Assembly: GCA_035541995.1 (NCBI GenBank) | Contig: DATKMG010000147.1 | Span: 1 to 10,838 of the forward strand | Direction: 5' to 3' | Origin: DATKMG01 sp035541995 | GTDB taxonomy: Bacteria > Acidobacteriota > Terriglobia > Versatilivoradales > Versatilivoraceae | DNA length: 10,838 nucleotides | Shown here: positions 1-6,917 of the stretch, piece after piece | Position numbering within the stretch: the first letter of the stretch is position 1 | How the letters are laid out: each line of letters opens with the position of its first letter | Position numbers and translations under genes: made by a program | The notes under the pieces: model-generated | What the model was told of the DNA's origin: nothing | Database searches by the model: none | Seen by the model: the letters and a program-made list of their open reading frames with translations, nothing else

Positions 1-7
1 GGAGTAA

Positions 8-55
8 GACCGATTGGGACGCTGTCCAGGTGATATAGAAATGACCCAATCGGTC
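8..55. repeat. 11-bp perfect inverted repeat downstream of the VCBS remnant
   Basis: GACCGATTGGG at 8-18 is the exact reverse complement of CCCAATCGGTC at 45-55, with 26 bases between. It lies about 90 bases beyond the TGA that ends the minus-strand VCBS frame at 145. It could form a long-loop stem in RNA or be a dyad protein site. There is no T-run on the minus strand after the distal arm, so it is not a standard intrinsic terminator. The arms are certain from the sequence; the role is unknown. Confidence 0.45.
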
Positions 56-144
56 CCGCGCCGTCCTTGGAAAAATGGGAAAAGAAGTAGCAGCACCCCG
101 GAGGCAGTGCGGGAGATGAAAAGGCCAACGCTGCATGTGATTCC

Positions 145-555
145 CTATTCTTCCGCTCCGATCTTCCAGGCGGGATCGGACATCGTTCCCAGCGAGACTT
201 CCGACTGAAGGCCCCAGCCATCCATCAGCCAGACCGCCGTGTTGCCGCTGGAGTCATTGCGCCAGAAAAGATCCGCTTTGCCATCGCTGTTAAAGTCTCC
301 AGCCCCAGCAATCTTCCAGCCGGGTCCCATGCTGAACATAAAATCAGCGCCCTTAGGCAGGGCTTGACCATTCATGTACCAGACCATCACTTCATCGCTG
401 GAAGGATCCTGCCAGACAATGTCGGTCCAGCCATCTCCATTGAAATCAGCGAAAGCGGCGGCCTTCCACCCTAGATCCATGCCGACAAACCAGAGATCAC
501 CGAGGTTGGTCGTCCCATTCATCAGTCAGACCTTATTCTCGCCCGTAATAGACTT
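145..555 (-). pseudogene. VCBS/FG-GAP repeat module, severed C-terminus of the Asp-box protein
   Basis: This stretch reads as the C-terminal VCBS/FG-GAP module that should continue the upstream Asp-box protein. The calcium-loop motifs DFNGDGWTD and DFNSDGKAD are each followed by the typical IVWQ or LFWR strand and a VWxMNG/VWLMDG segment. The product ends ...WKIGAEE. The module is out of frame with the upstream gene: after LWR (codon CGA, 557-555) the reading must shift by one base to give SITGENKV, and then a TGA (528-526) stands where family repeats have Trp before LMNG. The longest open piece starts at an internal ATG (522) that overlaps the upstream TGA. No Shine-Dalgarno sequence is seen there, and that Met is the normal repeat Met of 'LMNG', so independent translation is unlikely. 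The final module is closely similar to the one at the right end of the window, so it was intact until recently. Sequencing error could explain one lesion, less easily both. Confidence 0.75.
219..375. repeat. Direct repeat copy 1, VCBS C-terminal segment
   Basis: These 157 bases align without gaps to 10681-10837; I count 132 identical positions (84 percent). Both copies encode on the minus strand the same VCBS repeat, with the shared core MGPGWKIAGAGDFNSDGKAD. The same orientation at the two ends of the window makes this a possible substrate for homologous recombination that would delete or duplicate everything between. Confidence 0.85.
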
Positions 556-2543
556 CGCCAGAGAACATCAGCCTTTCCGTCTCTCTTGAAGTCGGGCCGT
601 GTTCCAGAACCAGGTGTGTAGACGAATGAACCTCCACCCCCAGTTCCTACATAAATCTGGCTCCGAATTTGCGGATCAATCGCTAAGGAAAGTACGGGGA
701 GATTTGTCAATCCACTGTTCATCTCAGTCCAGCTCTCTCCCCCATTGCTGCTCTTAAATACCTCACCATAGCTCGCCGCATAAAGCGTGGAGGGTGTTTG
801 CGGATCGATGGCCAGAGCATATATGGTTAAATCCGTCAGTCCGTTGTTTACAGCAGTCCAGCTCTCTCCCGCATTGGTGCTCCTAAAAGCGCCACCTGAC
901 CATGTCCCGGCATAAAGCGTGGATGGCGTCTTCGGATCTATGGCTATGGCCCATATGTCTAAATCTGTCAGACCGTTGATCACCGCATTCCAGCTTTGTC
1001 CGCCATCGCTGCTCTTGAACACACCGCCCCCATAGCTTCCCGCGTAAATCGTCGACGGCGTTTGTGGATCAATGGCTACAGCGTATATCGTAGAATTTGT
1101 CAGACCATTGTTCACCGCAGTCCAGCTTTGTCCGCCATCGCTGCTCTTATACACGCCTCCATCATAGCTTCCCACATAAATGGTGGACGGGGCTTGGGGA
1201 TCGGCGGCAATAGCTTTGATATCTCGAGTCATGAGTCCATTGTTCGCCTCATTCCAGATCCCTCCCCCGTTGCTGCTCTTAAACACGCCTCCATCATAGC
1301 TTCCCGCATAAATGGTGGACGGGGCTTGGGGATCGACGGCGATAGCTTCGATATCTCGAGTCATGAGTCCATTGTTCGCCTCATTCCAGCTCCCTCCCCC
1401 GTTGCCGCTCTTAAACACCCCACCGGACGTCCCCATGTACAGCGTGGAAGGCGTTTGCGGATCAAAGGTTATCGCATGTATGTATGAACCTGTCAGTCCA
1501 CTGTTCGTTGCGATCCAGGTCTCTCCCCCGTTGCTGCTGTTGTACACACCCCCACCCCAGCTCCCCGCATATAGCCTGGAAGGCGTTTGTGGATCGATGG
1601 CTATGGTCAATATGTATGAATTTGTCATACCCATGTTCAACGCAGTCCAGTTGCCCCCACTATTGATGGTCTTAAACAAACCGGTATCTGTCCCCGCATA
1701 AATCGTCGACGGTGCTTGTGGATCGACGGCTATGACCCTGATGCCAGAAGATGGCAATCCAGTGCTCACAGCGGTCCAACTTACTCCCCCGTTGATCGTC
1801 CTGAATGCTCCATCTCTTCTGCAGGCATAGAGAATGGAAGGCGTTTGCGGATCGATGGCTATGGACTCAATACCGGAGGTTGGCAACCCACCGCCTATTG
1901 GGGTCCAGCTTCCTCCTCCAATGGTGCTCTTATAAGTTCCCCCATAACCTGTCACCGCATAGAGTGTGAAGGGGGTCTGCGGATCGATAACTATGGCATA
2001 TATGCTAGGTGAACTGGAGGACAATCCGCCGTTGACCTGTACCCAACTCGCTCCCCCATTTATGCTTTTATATACGCCCCAGCTAGCTGTCCCCGCATAA
2101 AGCGTGGTGGGCGTCTTTGGATCGATGGCTAGGGCTTTTGTTGAAGACGAAACTCCACTACTTATCCTGGTCCAACTCAAACCGGCATTGATGCTCTTAT
2201 ACACGCCCCCTCCACTTGTTGCGGTATAAAGCGTGGAAGGCATTTGCGGATCAATGGCTAAGGCACTTATTTGAGGAAATGTGAGTCCAATGTTTACCGC
2301 GGTCCAGCGTCCTCCCCCATTGCTGCTCTTGAATAAACCGCCAGTTGTGCCCACATAAAGCGTGGAGGGCGTTTGTGGATCGATGGATATAGCTTGTATG
2401 ATTCCCCCTTCCGGCCCGTGGCTCACCCATTGCGCCTCGGCAAGGTTCAAACCACCGCCAATAAGTATCAGCAATCCAGCCAGAAACAAACCTGGGTATA
2501 AGTTCCGACCTGATTTCCAACTGCTCTTGATGTCGTTTTTCAT
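522..2543 (-). CDS. Secreted Asp-box (BNR) repeat beta-propeller protein, C-terminus frameshifted
   Basis: The 673-residue product starts MKNDIKSSWK. A hydrophobic stretch at residues 17-33 is followed by AEA-QW, a good signal peptidase I site after residue 37, so the protein is exported. From about residue 51 to 640 there are 13 full copies and one partial copy of a 43-46 residue unit of the form AIDPQTPSTLYAGT-x-GGVFKSxNGGxSW. Each carries the Asp-box (S-x-D/N-x-G-x-x-W) of propeller blades, as in sortilin-, glycanase- and Ycf48-like folds. Fourteen units would suit two seven-bladed propellers. No catalytic sialidase residues are recognised, so I infer a binding or surface role. Residues 651-663 (DFKRDGKADVLWR) begin a VCBS repeat; a frameshift then adds ten unrelated residues before TGA. 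The start at 2543 is preferred to 2597 because it places the signal peptide at the N-terminus and because 2545-2610 is a repeat relic in another frame. The Shine-Dalgarno is weak (GAGAG). Confidence 0.85.
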   Translation of the reverse strand: MKNDIKSSWKSGRNLYPGLFLAGLLILIGGGLNLAEAQWVSHGPEGGIIQAISIDPQTPSTLYVGTTGGLFKSSNGGGRWTAVNIGLTFPQISALAIDPQMPSTLYTATSGGGVYKSINAGLSWTRISSGVSSSTKALAIDPKTPTTLYAGTASWGVYKSINGGASWVQVNGGLSSSSPSIYAIVIDPQTPFTLYAVTGYGGTYKSTIGGGSWTPIGGGLPTSGIESIAIDPQTPSILYACRRDGAFRTINGGVSWTAVSTGLPSSGIRVIAVDPQAPSTIYAGTDTGLFKTINSGGNWTALNMGMTNSYILTIAIDPQTPSRLYAGSWGGGVYNSSNGGETWIATNSGLTGSYIHAITFDPQTPSTLYMGTSGGVFKSGNGGGSWNEANNGLMTRDIEAIAVDPQAPSTIYAGSYDGGVFKSSNGGGIWNEANNGLMTRDIKAIAADPQAPSTIYVGSYDGGVYKSSDGGQSWTAVNNGLTNSTIYAVAIDPQTPSTIYAGSYGGGVFKSSDGGQSWNAVINGLTDLDIWAIAIDPKTPSTLYAGTWSGGAFRSTNAGESWTAVNNGLTDLTIYALAIDPQTPSTLYAASYGEVFKSSNGGESWTEMNSGLTNLPVLSLAIDPQIRSQIYVGTGGGGSFVYTPGSGTRPDFKRDGKADVLWRSLLRARIRSD
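621..2393 (-). repeat. Tandem array of ~131-bp Asp-box units
   Basis: About 13.5 units of 129-138 bp encode the propeller blades. On the plus strand each unit shows a recurring block resembling GCATAAAGCGTGGAAGGCG, followed by TTTGCGGATCGATGGCTAT. Unit length is a multiple of three throughout, so expansion or contraction keeps the frame. Units differ by many substitutions except in the 1161-1424 region. Confidence 0.9.
1161..1424 (-). repeat. Recently duplicated 132-bp Asp-box unit pair
   Basis: Bases 1161-1292 and 1293-1424 align without gaps with 8 mismatches in 132 (94 percent). Other neighbouring units are far more diverged. The proteins share NEANNGLMTRDI and PQAPSTIY. This is the youngest duplication in the array and shows that it is still changing copy number. 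Confidence 0.85.
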
Positions 2544-2544
2544 G

Positions 2545-2610
2545 GTGCTCTCGAGTAGCAGTGTTGCGCCAGATGATGTCGGCCTTTCCGACTCCATTGA
2601 AGTCAGATTC
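2545..2610 (-). pseudogene. Relict VCBS/FG-GAP repeat fragment before the Asp-box gene
   Basis: Read on the minus strand from 2610, the frame gives ESDFNGVGKADIIWRNTATR, an unmistakable VCBS/FG-GAP loop with its trailing strand. This frame differs from that of the Asp-box gene. A TAG stop lies two codons upstream, and the fragment runs into the Asp-box start codon. Two otherwise conserved positions are changed: DFNGDG has become DFNGVG, and TATGE has become TATRE. It is too short to be a gene and is best seen as debris of a VCBS-coding sequence, perhaps the end of a former upstream paralogue. Confidence 0.7.
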
Positions 2611-2922
2611 GTAATTCTACATTCGGGGAGGCAGAAAGAAGAGATTGCACTGGCTCTCAGAATTCCGACCCCAAGCTACCAGCTCCCATCTTCTTAGTGC
2701 GCCACCGTGTGCTCCCCTCCCGCCGGAATTGAATTGACGCCGGACAATCCAGGGGGAAATTGGTCTGGCCGCAATCATTCTGTCGCCGAGCGACCACGCT
2801 CCCGTCTCCAAATAATGAGTTCAACCACTGCCATCCAGATCAAGAATTCCATCCACCATTTCATAGATAATGCTTACTTGTGCTCATTTGCCTCAAAACA
2901 CAATCTTGATGTGTGAACCCAA
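2611..2922. other. Intergenic region with no convincing gene
   Basis: This stretch separates the cupin gene from the Asp-box gene. The half next to the cupin stop is AT-rich. On the minus strand TTGAGG (2894-2889) and CATTAT (2870-2865) lie 18 bases apart, a weak promoter-like pair that could serve the Asp-box gene. Short open frames on both strands have no recognisable content. Apart from the weak hairpin next to the cupin stop I see nothing else definite. Confidence 0.4.
2895..2914 (-). terminator. Weak terminator-like hairpin after the cupin gene
   Basis: On the minus strand, 9 bases past the cupin TGA, ACACA and TGTGT pair around a 7-base loop and are followed by TTT and then G. The stem is only 5 bp and AT-rich, so termination would be inefficient. 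The position is right; the strength is doubtful. Confidence 0.3.
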
Positions 2923-3471
2923 TCAAACTTCTGCCTTCCAGGACGGCCTCGTCAGTTCCTCCAGTTTTGCGAGGAATTCGCGAGAATCCACCGAACCCTC
3001 CGCGGGCGCCCAGGGTGCGAACTGCTTGTCGGTTGCCTCATCATAGGGTCCCGGCTTGGCCTCAAAAAGGACAGTGTCTGGTTTGATGGCAAAGAACGTG
3101 TGATACACATTGGCGTCGATGTCAATCCCCAGGAATGGACATTCTGAACCTGCAAACAGCACAGTATCGATGACACCTGATTCCGAAAACCCAACATAAC
3201 AGATGGCACCCTTCAGAACGACAATCGACTCGGCTTTGGGTGGAGAGCCATGCCGATGAGGGGGAATGTAACTGCCAGGCTGAAGCGCATTGAGCATGCG
3301 CTGAAGGCTGTCGTCACAACTCTTGTGAAAGGGCATTGCGACTCGTCCGCGAGGACTTTGCCGGGAAGCATCCATCACCTGGCTGATTAGGGCCGGGCTG
3401 ATGCCGGTAGTTTGTGTGCTTGGGGCTTGCAGTGCGCGCGGGAACTCCGGAGACCGATCTGGGCTGTTCAT
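2923..3471 (-). CDS. WbuC-family cupin-fold metalloprotein
   Basis: The 182-residue product matches the WbuC-type cupin family, small metal-binding beta-barrel proteins best known from polysaccharide (O-antigen) loci. Recognisable segments in order: QRMLNALQPGSYIPPHRHG (57-75), ESIVVLKG (81-88), H124 in VYHTFF, and the family signature FEAKPGPY...DKQFAPWAPAEG (136-159). Candidate metal ligands are His72, His74, Glu81 and His124. The N-terminal 40 residues precede the conserved domain and look unstructured. The start has AGGA nine bases upstream. It follows the telA end by 177 nt on the same strand, with hairpins between, so it is probably a separate transcript. The enzymatic role of the family is not settled; I infer at most a link to sugar or envelope metabolism. 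Confidence 0.85.
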   Translation of the reverse strand: MNSPDRSPEFPRALQAPSTQTTGISPALISQVMDASRQSPRGRVAMPFHKSCDDSLQRMLNALQPGSYIPPHRHGSPPKAESIVVLKGAICYVGFSESGVIDTVLFAGSECPFLGIDIDANVYHTFFAIKPDTVLFEAKPGPYDEATDKQFAPWAPAEGSVDSREFLAKLEELTRPSWKAEV

Positions 3472-3606
3472 GAATTTCTATCCTGGCAGTCACTCAGATA
3501 TTGATCAAATCACTTCACGAACAAATGCAAATTCAACTGCTGCCCTTGCACTATCGAAGTTCGACGGAAGCCCTTGATCTATTCTGTCCTCATAATCTTC
3601 CATTGA

Positions 3607-3648
3607 GGCCCGGACAGGGCCCCATGAGCGAACCGGCCTCCGGCTCAT
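3607..3648 (-). terminator. Two tandem hairpins directly after telA
   Basis: Immediately after the telA TAG, ATGAG (3648-3644 on the minus strand) and CCGG can pair with CCGG and CTCAT (3628-3624) across a small loop and a 4-base bulge. A second stem GGCCC/GGGCC (3621-3617 with 3611-3607) follows with a 5-base loop. No T-run follows either, so this is not a classical intrinsic terminator. It may be a 3' processing or stabilising structure that closes the four-gene transcript. Confidence 0.35.
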
Positions 3649-4857
3649 CTACTTCAGCAAATCAGCAGCGATGTCCATTTGTTGCGGCTTAGCGTTGGCA
3701 GGGGTTGCCACCAATTCCTGGTTTGCCCCCTTCATGGCTTCCACCAGGCGCCGCTGGGATTCGAAGATCACCTGAATCGACTCTGCGCGCGCTTGTTTTG
3801 CTTCAATCTGCCTTTGTTGCACATTTTGGATTTGATAAGCCAAGGCGTCGTTAACCTTGACGAGCACCTGGGCATCCACAAAGCCACGCTTCTGCATTTC
3901 CAGCATGGCCATTTCCAGCTGTCCTGCCATTTCGGCGTTGCCTAGGATCATCCGGTCGGTCAGAGTACGGGCTTCCTGGACAATGCCCAGCTGTTTTTTC
4001 GAGCGCAGCAGCGTTACAGCCATGCTCATTTGCTGTTTCCAGGCCGGTATCATCTGGCTGCGTGCGTCGCCCAGGGATTCGGCTGCGTAGCCCACAATTT
4101 CCTTGACCTTTTGGATTTGGACCGTGGCGGTTTCCGATAGGGACAGCGATAGGCGTAGTGCATAAACGCGGCGGTCCATGGCTTGGAGCTGATTCCACAT
4201 CTGACGAAGATCTCCGATTTCACGGATGTCTTCGGAATCCTTCAATTCCACTCGGCGCTTCTCATATTCGGCGGAAAAACGCTCCATCGCCAGGATTGCC
4301 GCGGCAATGGCCACCTGCAAGGCGTCTTTATATTTCTCGTTTTCCAGGGCCAGCTGGTCCATTTTGCTGATATCCCCAATGGCTTCGATCCGCTCATGCT
4401 CGAGCCGGGTCTCGATGTCCGTAATGGTTGGGGCCAGCTTCTGATAATTGGCCAGAAACCGCTCAATCCGGTTGGCAACGGTATCAAATCCGGGAATCAA
4501 TCCCAGGAGCTTTCTCGCCTCGGTGAGACTGCTGGGATTCAGCTCCTTCAAGTGAGTCTGCAATTCCAGAAGCAGTTGGCCGGATTCGCCGGCATCCTTC
4601 ATCCGCACTTGTTGCAGCAGGGAATCGGAAAAAGAGGAAATCTGCTGTTGGGCTACATCGCCAAAAGTAAGAATTTGCGTGGACTGGCGCAGGTCGATCC
4701 GCCGGGACAACTCTTGAGCCTTGACCAGCGCCTGTTCGGAGAGCTTGGGAAGGACAGGCATCGGCTTGACCGGCTGAAGGTCCAGCAAAACCGTCGGGGT
4801 AGTCGTTCCCGCCCCCTGCGCCGCTGCGGTCATTGGTTCGAACTTGCTTTCGTCCAT
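3649..4857 (-). CDS. telA: TelA/KlaA-family toxic anion resistance protein
   Basis: The 402-residue product is a clear TelA-family protein (KlaA of plasmid RK2, YaaN of Bacillus subtilis), a family linked to tellurite and other toxic-anion or antimicrobial tolerance by an unknown mechanism. Visible family features include ILTFGDVAQQQISSFSDSLLQQV near residues 63-85, LLLELQTHLKELNP (about 95-108), FLANYQKL (133-140), a long helical middle (LRQMWNQLQAMDRRVYALRLS), and the signature MIPAWKQQM. The C-terminal third is heptad-rich coiled coil with many Gln, Glu and Arg. There is no signal peptide or membrane segment, so it is cytoplasmic or membrane-peripheral. The start at 4857 is chosen over the in-frame ATG at 4917 because AAAGGAG lies six bases upstream and the extra 20 residues would overlap the hairpin at 4895-4925. 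It is the last gene of the cluster. Family membership is near certain; tellurite resistance here is not shown. Confidence 0.93.
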   Translation of the reverse strand: MDESKFEPMTAAAQGAGTTTPTVLLDLQPVKPMPVLPKLSEQALVKAQELSRRIDLRQSTQILTFGDVAQQQISSFSDSLLQQVRMKDAGESGQLLLELQTHLKELNPSSLTEARKLLGLIPGFDTVANRIERFLANYQKLAPTITDIETRLEHERIEAIGDISKMDQLALENEKYKDALQVAIAAAILAMERFSAEYEKRRVELKDSEDIREIGDLRQMWNQLQAMDRRVYALRLSLSLSETATVQIQKVKEIVGYAAESLGDARSQMIPAWKQQMSMAVTLLRSKKQLGIVQEARTLTDRMILGNAEMAGQLEMAMLEMQKRGFVDAQVLVKVNDALAYQIQNVQQRQIEAKQARAESIQVIFESQRRLVEAMKGANQELVATPANAKPQQMDIAADLLK

Positions 4858-4863
4858 GAGAAT

Positions 4864-4870
4864 CTCCTTT
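4864..4870 (-). promoter_or_regulatory. Strong ribosome binding site of telA
   Basis: AAAGGAG on the minus strand with a 6-base spacer to ATG at 4857. It fixes the telA start and is the best Shine-Dalgarno match in the cluster, suggesting that TelA is made in higher amount or independently of coupling. Confidence 0.85.
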
Positions 4871-4894
4871 ATTAATCTTGGATTTCCTTCTGAG

Positions 4895-4925
4895 AGACTT
4901 GTTGCCAATTCCAGCAAACAAGTCT
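4895..4925 (-). promoter_or_regulatory. 9-bp stem-loop in the leader of telA
   Basis: AGACTTGTT (minus strand 4925-4917) is the perfect reverse complement of AACAAGTCT (4903-4895), with a 13-base loop. It lies in the 152-nt gap between the second PBP gene and telA, ending 25 bases before the telA Shine-Dalgarno. No T-run follows, so it is not an intrinsic terminator. It could protect or process the mRNA to set telA level apart from the upstream genes, or be a dyad protein site. Confidence 0.5.
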
Positions 4926-5009
4926 TCTGGGTTCGGCAATATCGGTAGCGCTATGAATTCCCCCTTTTGTCTTCGCAACGCGACCCCTGGAAGCGGAGGG
5001 AACCGGAAT

Positions 5010-6146
5010 TCAGCGCGCCACGAGCCCCTCCAGGATCTTCTCCAACACCTCATTGCTTGGCATTTGTTGCACTGATTCAATCGAAGGGGCTACCCCGATT
5101 TCTTTGAGCACCGGCGACAGGGTGGACTGCGAAGACATCAACCCCACCCGGAATCCATGCTGTTCCCAGGCCAACCGCTGCACGGCAGGATCCAGCAAGG
5201 CATCGACCAGCCGCTTGCCCCCTTCGCTGAGAACCACCAGGGGATGGCTGCTCCAGGTGGTCGGCTTGGGATAGAGTATGCGGCACAACTTGGAAACTTG
5301 ATTGAGAACGGCCGGATTTTCGGCCGCAAATTCTGCCAACTGGTTCTCATAGCCAATGATCATGGGGAAAGCCCCGAGCCCCTGGGTGAGATAATTCTTG
5401 AACAGCGTACCGGAACTTGTTTCGACGCGTCCCATGCGGGTGAATATGAGCCGGACTCGCGGGATGAGCGGATCGATTTGCGAAATATCCGGGATGTCCC
5501 CATTCAAGGTGTTTGCCAGCAGGCCGGCATAGGCATAACCGGAATTGCTCTCCGAGGGGTTAGTGGAAATCACATTGATTCTTCCGTTCAGCTGAGGAAG
5601 CCCCAGCTTGGCCCACTCCACCTTGTTTTCCACAGCTTTGATCAGGCGGGCCAGTTCGACAATGTAATACGAATTCCCGCTCTTCTCCACCAGGGGTCTA
5701 TTGTCAGCCGCGGGGCCGCTGGAAATCTGGACGGGTTGGCTCAGCGCTTGCGCCACCGGCTCCCAGCTGTAAATGACGATAGGCGAGTTAAAGATATCCT
5801 CCACTCGCTTGGCTTTTCCCCGGAATGTCTCCGCGGCGCTGCGGCTGGCGGGCCAGAGGAAATCCAGTCCCGTCAATTCGGTCCTCATCATCGCCAGGGA
5901 ACCACTTTTAGTCGCCGTCACCCGCAACTTGTATTTTTCGGCCAGAAGCTTCTGGACCTCCGGATCGGCAAGGAATCCCGCCTTCTCCCCTCCGATCACT
6001 CCTTTGACTTCAATCTCAGAAATGCCGGAGATGTTTCCAATGGTCTCTCCGCCGCCGGGGAGAAGGCGTTTCTGCTGGAGGTATTTCCAGCCAAACAGAG
6101 CGCCAATGGCCACCAACAAAATGAGGATTCCAACAAATCTTTTCAT
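5010..6146 (-). CDS. Membrane-anchored periplasmic-binding-fold protein (type 2 PBP-like)
   Basis: The 378-residue product starts with a short basic head and one hydrophobic helix (residues 4-20) without a lipobox Cys or a clear cleavage site, so it is likely anchored with the bulk outside the membrane. The body resembles type-2 solute-binding proteins: an N-terminal lobe with DFLWPASRSAAE (95-106), a hinge-region motif STNPSESNSGYAYAGLL (194-210), and HPLVVLSEGGKRLVDALLDP (301-320) ahead of the closing WEQHGFRVGL. The same WPAS and SNSG motifs occur in the PBP half of the vWA lipoprotein two genes upstream, so the two are paralogous domains. Unlike that protein it has no vWA domain. There is no permease or ATPase gene nearby, which argues for sensing or scaffolding rather than import. 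AGGGAG six bases before ATG supports the start. It lies 62 nt after the XpaC-family gene. The ligand is unknown. Confidence 0.75.
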   Translation of the reverse strand: MKRFVGILILLVAIGALFGWKYLQQKRLLPGGGETIGNISGISEIEVKGVIGGEKAGFLADPEVQKLLAEKYKLRVTATKSGSLAMMRTELTGLDFLWPASRSAAETFRGKAKRVEDIFNSPIVIYSWEPVAQALSQPVQISSGPAADNRPLVEKSGNSYYIVELARLIKAVENKVEWAKLGLPQLNGRINVISTNPSESNSGYAYAGLLANTLNGDIPDISQIDPLIPRVRLIFTRMGRVETSSGTLFKNYLTQGLGAFPMIIGYENQLAEFAAENPAVLNQVSKLCRILYPKPTTWSSHPLVVLSEGGKRLVDALLDPAVQRLAWEQHGFRVGLMSSQSTLSPVLKEIGVAPSIESVQQMPSNEVLEKILEGLVAR

Positions 6147-6208
6147 GCAACGCTCCCTCTACCCCGGAAAAAAGGTCGGGACTTCGATTTCCCCCAATCG
6201 GCGCACTC

Positions 6209-6907
6209 TCAATTGGTCTTTAGCCCCTTCCGGGGGTTGGACTGGGTTTGACTGGAGTCGTCGGCCACCCGATGCCGGACGTTAGCCACCTCCGACTCCT
6301 TGAACTCATTTGCCGCGCCGGCCAACAGCGCTTCCAGCGTCATGGCCTCGGCGTCCATGGCTCGGCGTTGCTCATTGGTCAATACGCTAACCAGGCGACG
6401 CAATCCAGGGATTGTGAGATGAACAACCTTTTCGATCCGGTCCAGGGTCTGCTCCTCCTCCCTGGTGATCGTCTCGCGTTGAGCCAACTGCAGATAACCC
6501 TGCAGACTGTTGCGTAGCATGTCAAGGATGGGCTGCAGTGAAGCGACCTCTGGATGTCGGATGTCTTTTGGGTCCTTCCGGAAATGGTCGGCAATCTCCT
6601 GGATCACCTCGCAGAGCTCGCCGATGGCAGCCTGGAAATCCGGCTTCACCTTGGAGGCGATCTGTCGAAAAAGTTGAAGCCGCTCCTCGATCCCCCCGAG
6701 TGCTTGCTGGAGATCTTCCTCCGTCACTCCCTCATCGTATATGATTTCATTGGGCGGCCGGCGGCTCGGGAAAACCAGCTGCACTCCCCCCAAAATTGCC
6801 AGGCCGGCTGCCACCGCCAGCCAGAGCGGAGCGCCAACCAGGCTGGCCCCTGCCAGGGTAACAGCGCCGCCCATGCCGGCAATGACCTGCTTGGTCGTGT
6901 CAGTCAT
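6209..6907 (-). CDS. XpaC-family membrane protein (halogenated indolyl phosphate hydrolysis family)
   Basis: The 232-residue product starts MTDTTKQVIAG. A hydrophobic stretch from residue 8 to 46, broken by small residues around GAPLW, would form a two-helix membrane hairpin. The rest is charged and helical: EVIQEIADHFRKDPKDIR (100-117), a helix with LQPILDMLRNSLQGYLQL, then ERETIT-type spacing to RIEKVVHLTIPGLRRLV and MDAEAMTLEALL (184-195). This pattern fits the XpaC family, named after a Bacillus subtilis gene tied to X-phos hydrolysis; the biochemical role is unclear. In B. subtilis xpaC sits beside the TelA homologue yaaN, which agrees with this locus. An upstream in-frame ATG at 7060 is rejected because it lies deep inside the vWA gene. 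The chosen start is only 10 nt past that gene's TAG and has a weak ribosome site, suggesting translational coupling. Confidence 0.68.
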   Translation of the reverse strand: MTDTTKQVIAGMGGAVTLAGASLVGAPLWLAVAAGLAILGGVQLVFPSRRPPNEIIYDEGVTEEDLQQALGGIEERLQLFRQIASKVKPDFQAAIGELCEVIQEIADHFRKDPKDIRHPEVASLQPILDMLRNSLQGYLQLAQRETITREEEQTLDRIEKVVHLTIPGLRRLVSVLTNEQRRAMDAEAMTLEALLAGAANEFKESEVANVRHRVADDSSQTQSNPRKGLKTN

Positions 6908-6917
6908 GAGAAACACT

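Noticed and set aside
522..560. Programmed frameshift joining the Asp-box and VCBS parts
   Set aside because: No slippery heptamer is visible near 553-557, and the shifted frame meets a TGA within nine codons, so a functional frameshift would not yield the full product.
996..1701. Overlapping plus-strand frames inside the Asp-box array
   Set aside because: They repeat with the array period because the coding repeats on the minus strand do; they are shadows of the propeller units.
621..2393. Regular repeats suggesting a CRISPR array
   Set aside because: Units of about 131 bp are coding, diverged and multiples of three; there are no short identical repeats with unique spacers.
522..2543. Sialidase identity for the Asp-box protein
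   Set aside because: Only Asp-boxes are present. No catalytic Arg triad, Tyr/Glu or FRIP-like motif is recognised, so only the propeller fold is claimed.
4183..4875. Plus-strand open frame of 230 codons opposite telA
   Set aside because: The minus strand encodes a clear TelA protein; the opposite frame has no family features.
5157..6251. Long plus-strand open frame (364 codons) opposite the second PBP gene
   Set aside because: Its translation has no recognisable motif and an unnatural mix rich in Gly, His, Arg and Gln. The minus-strand frame has an anchor helix, family motifs and a good ribosome site.
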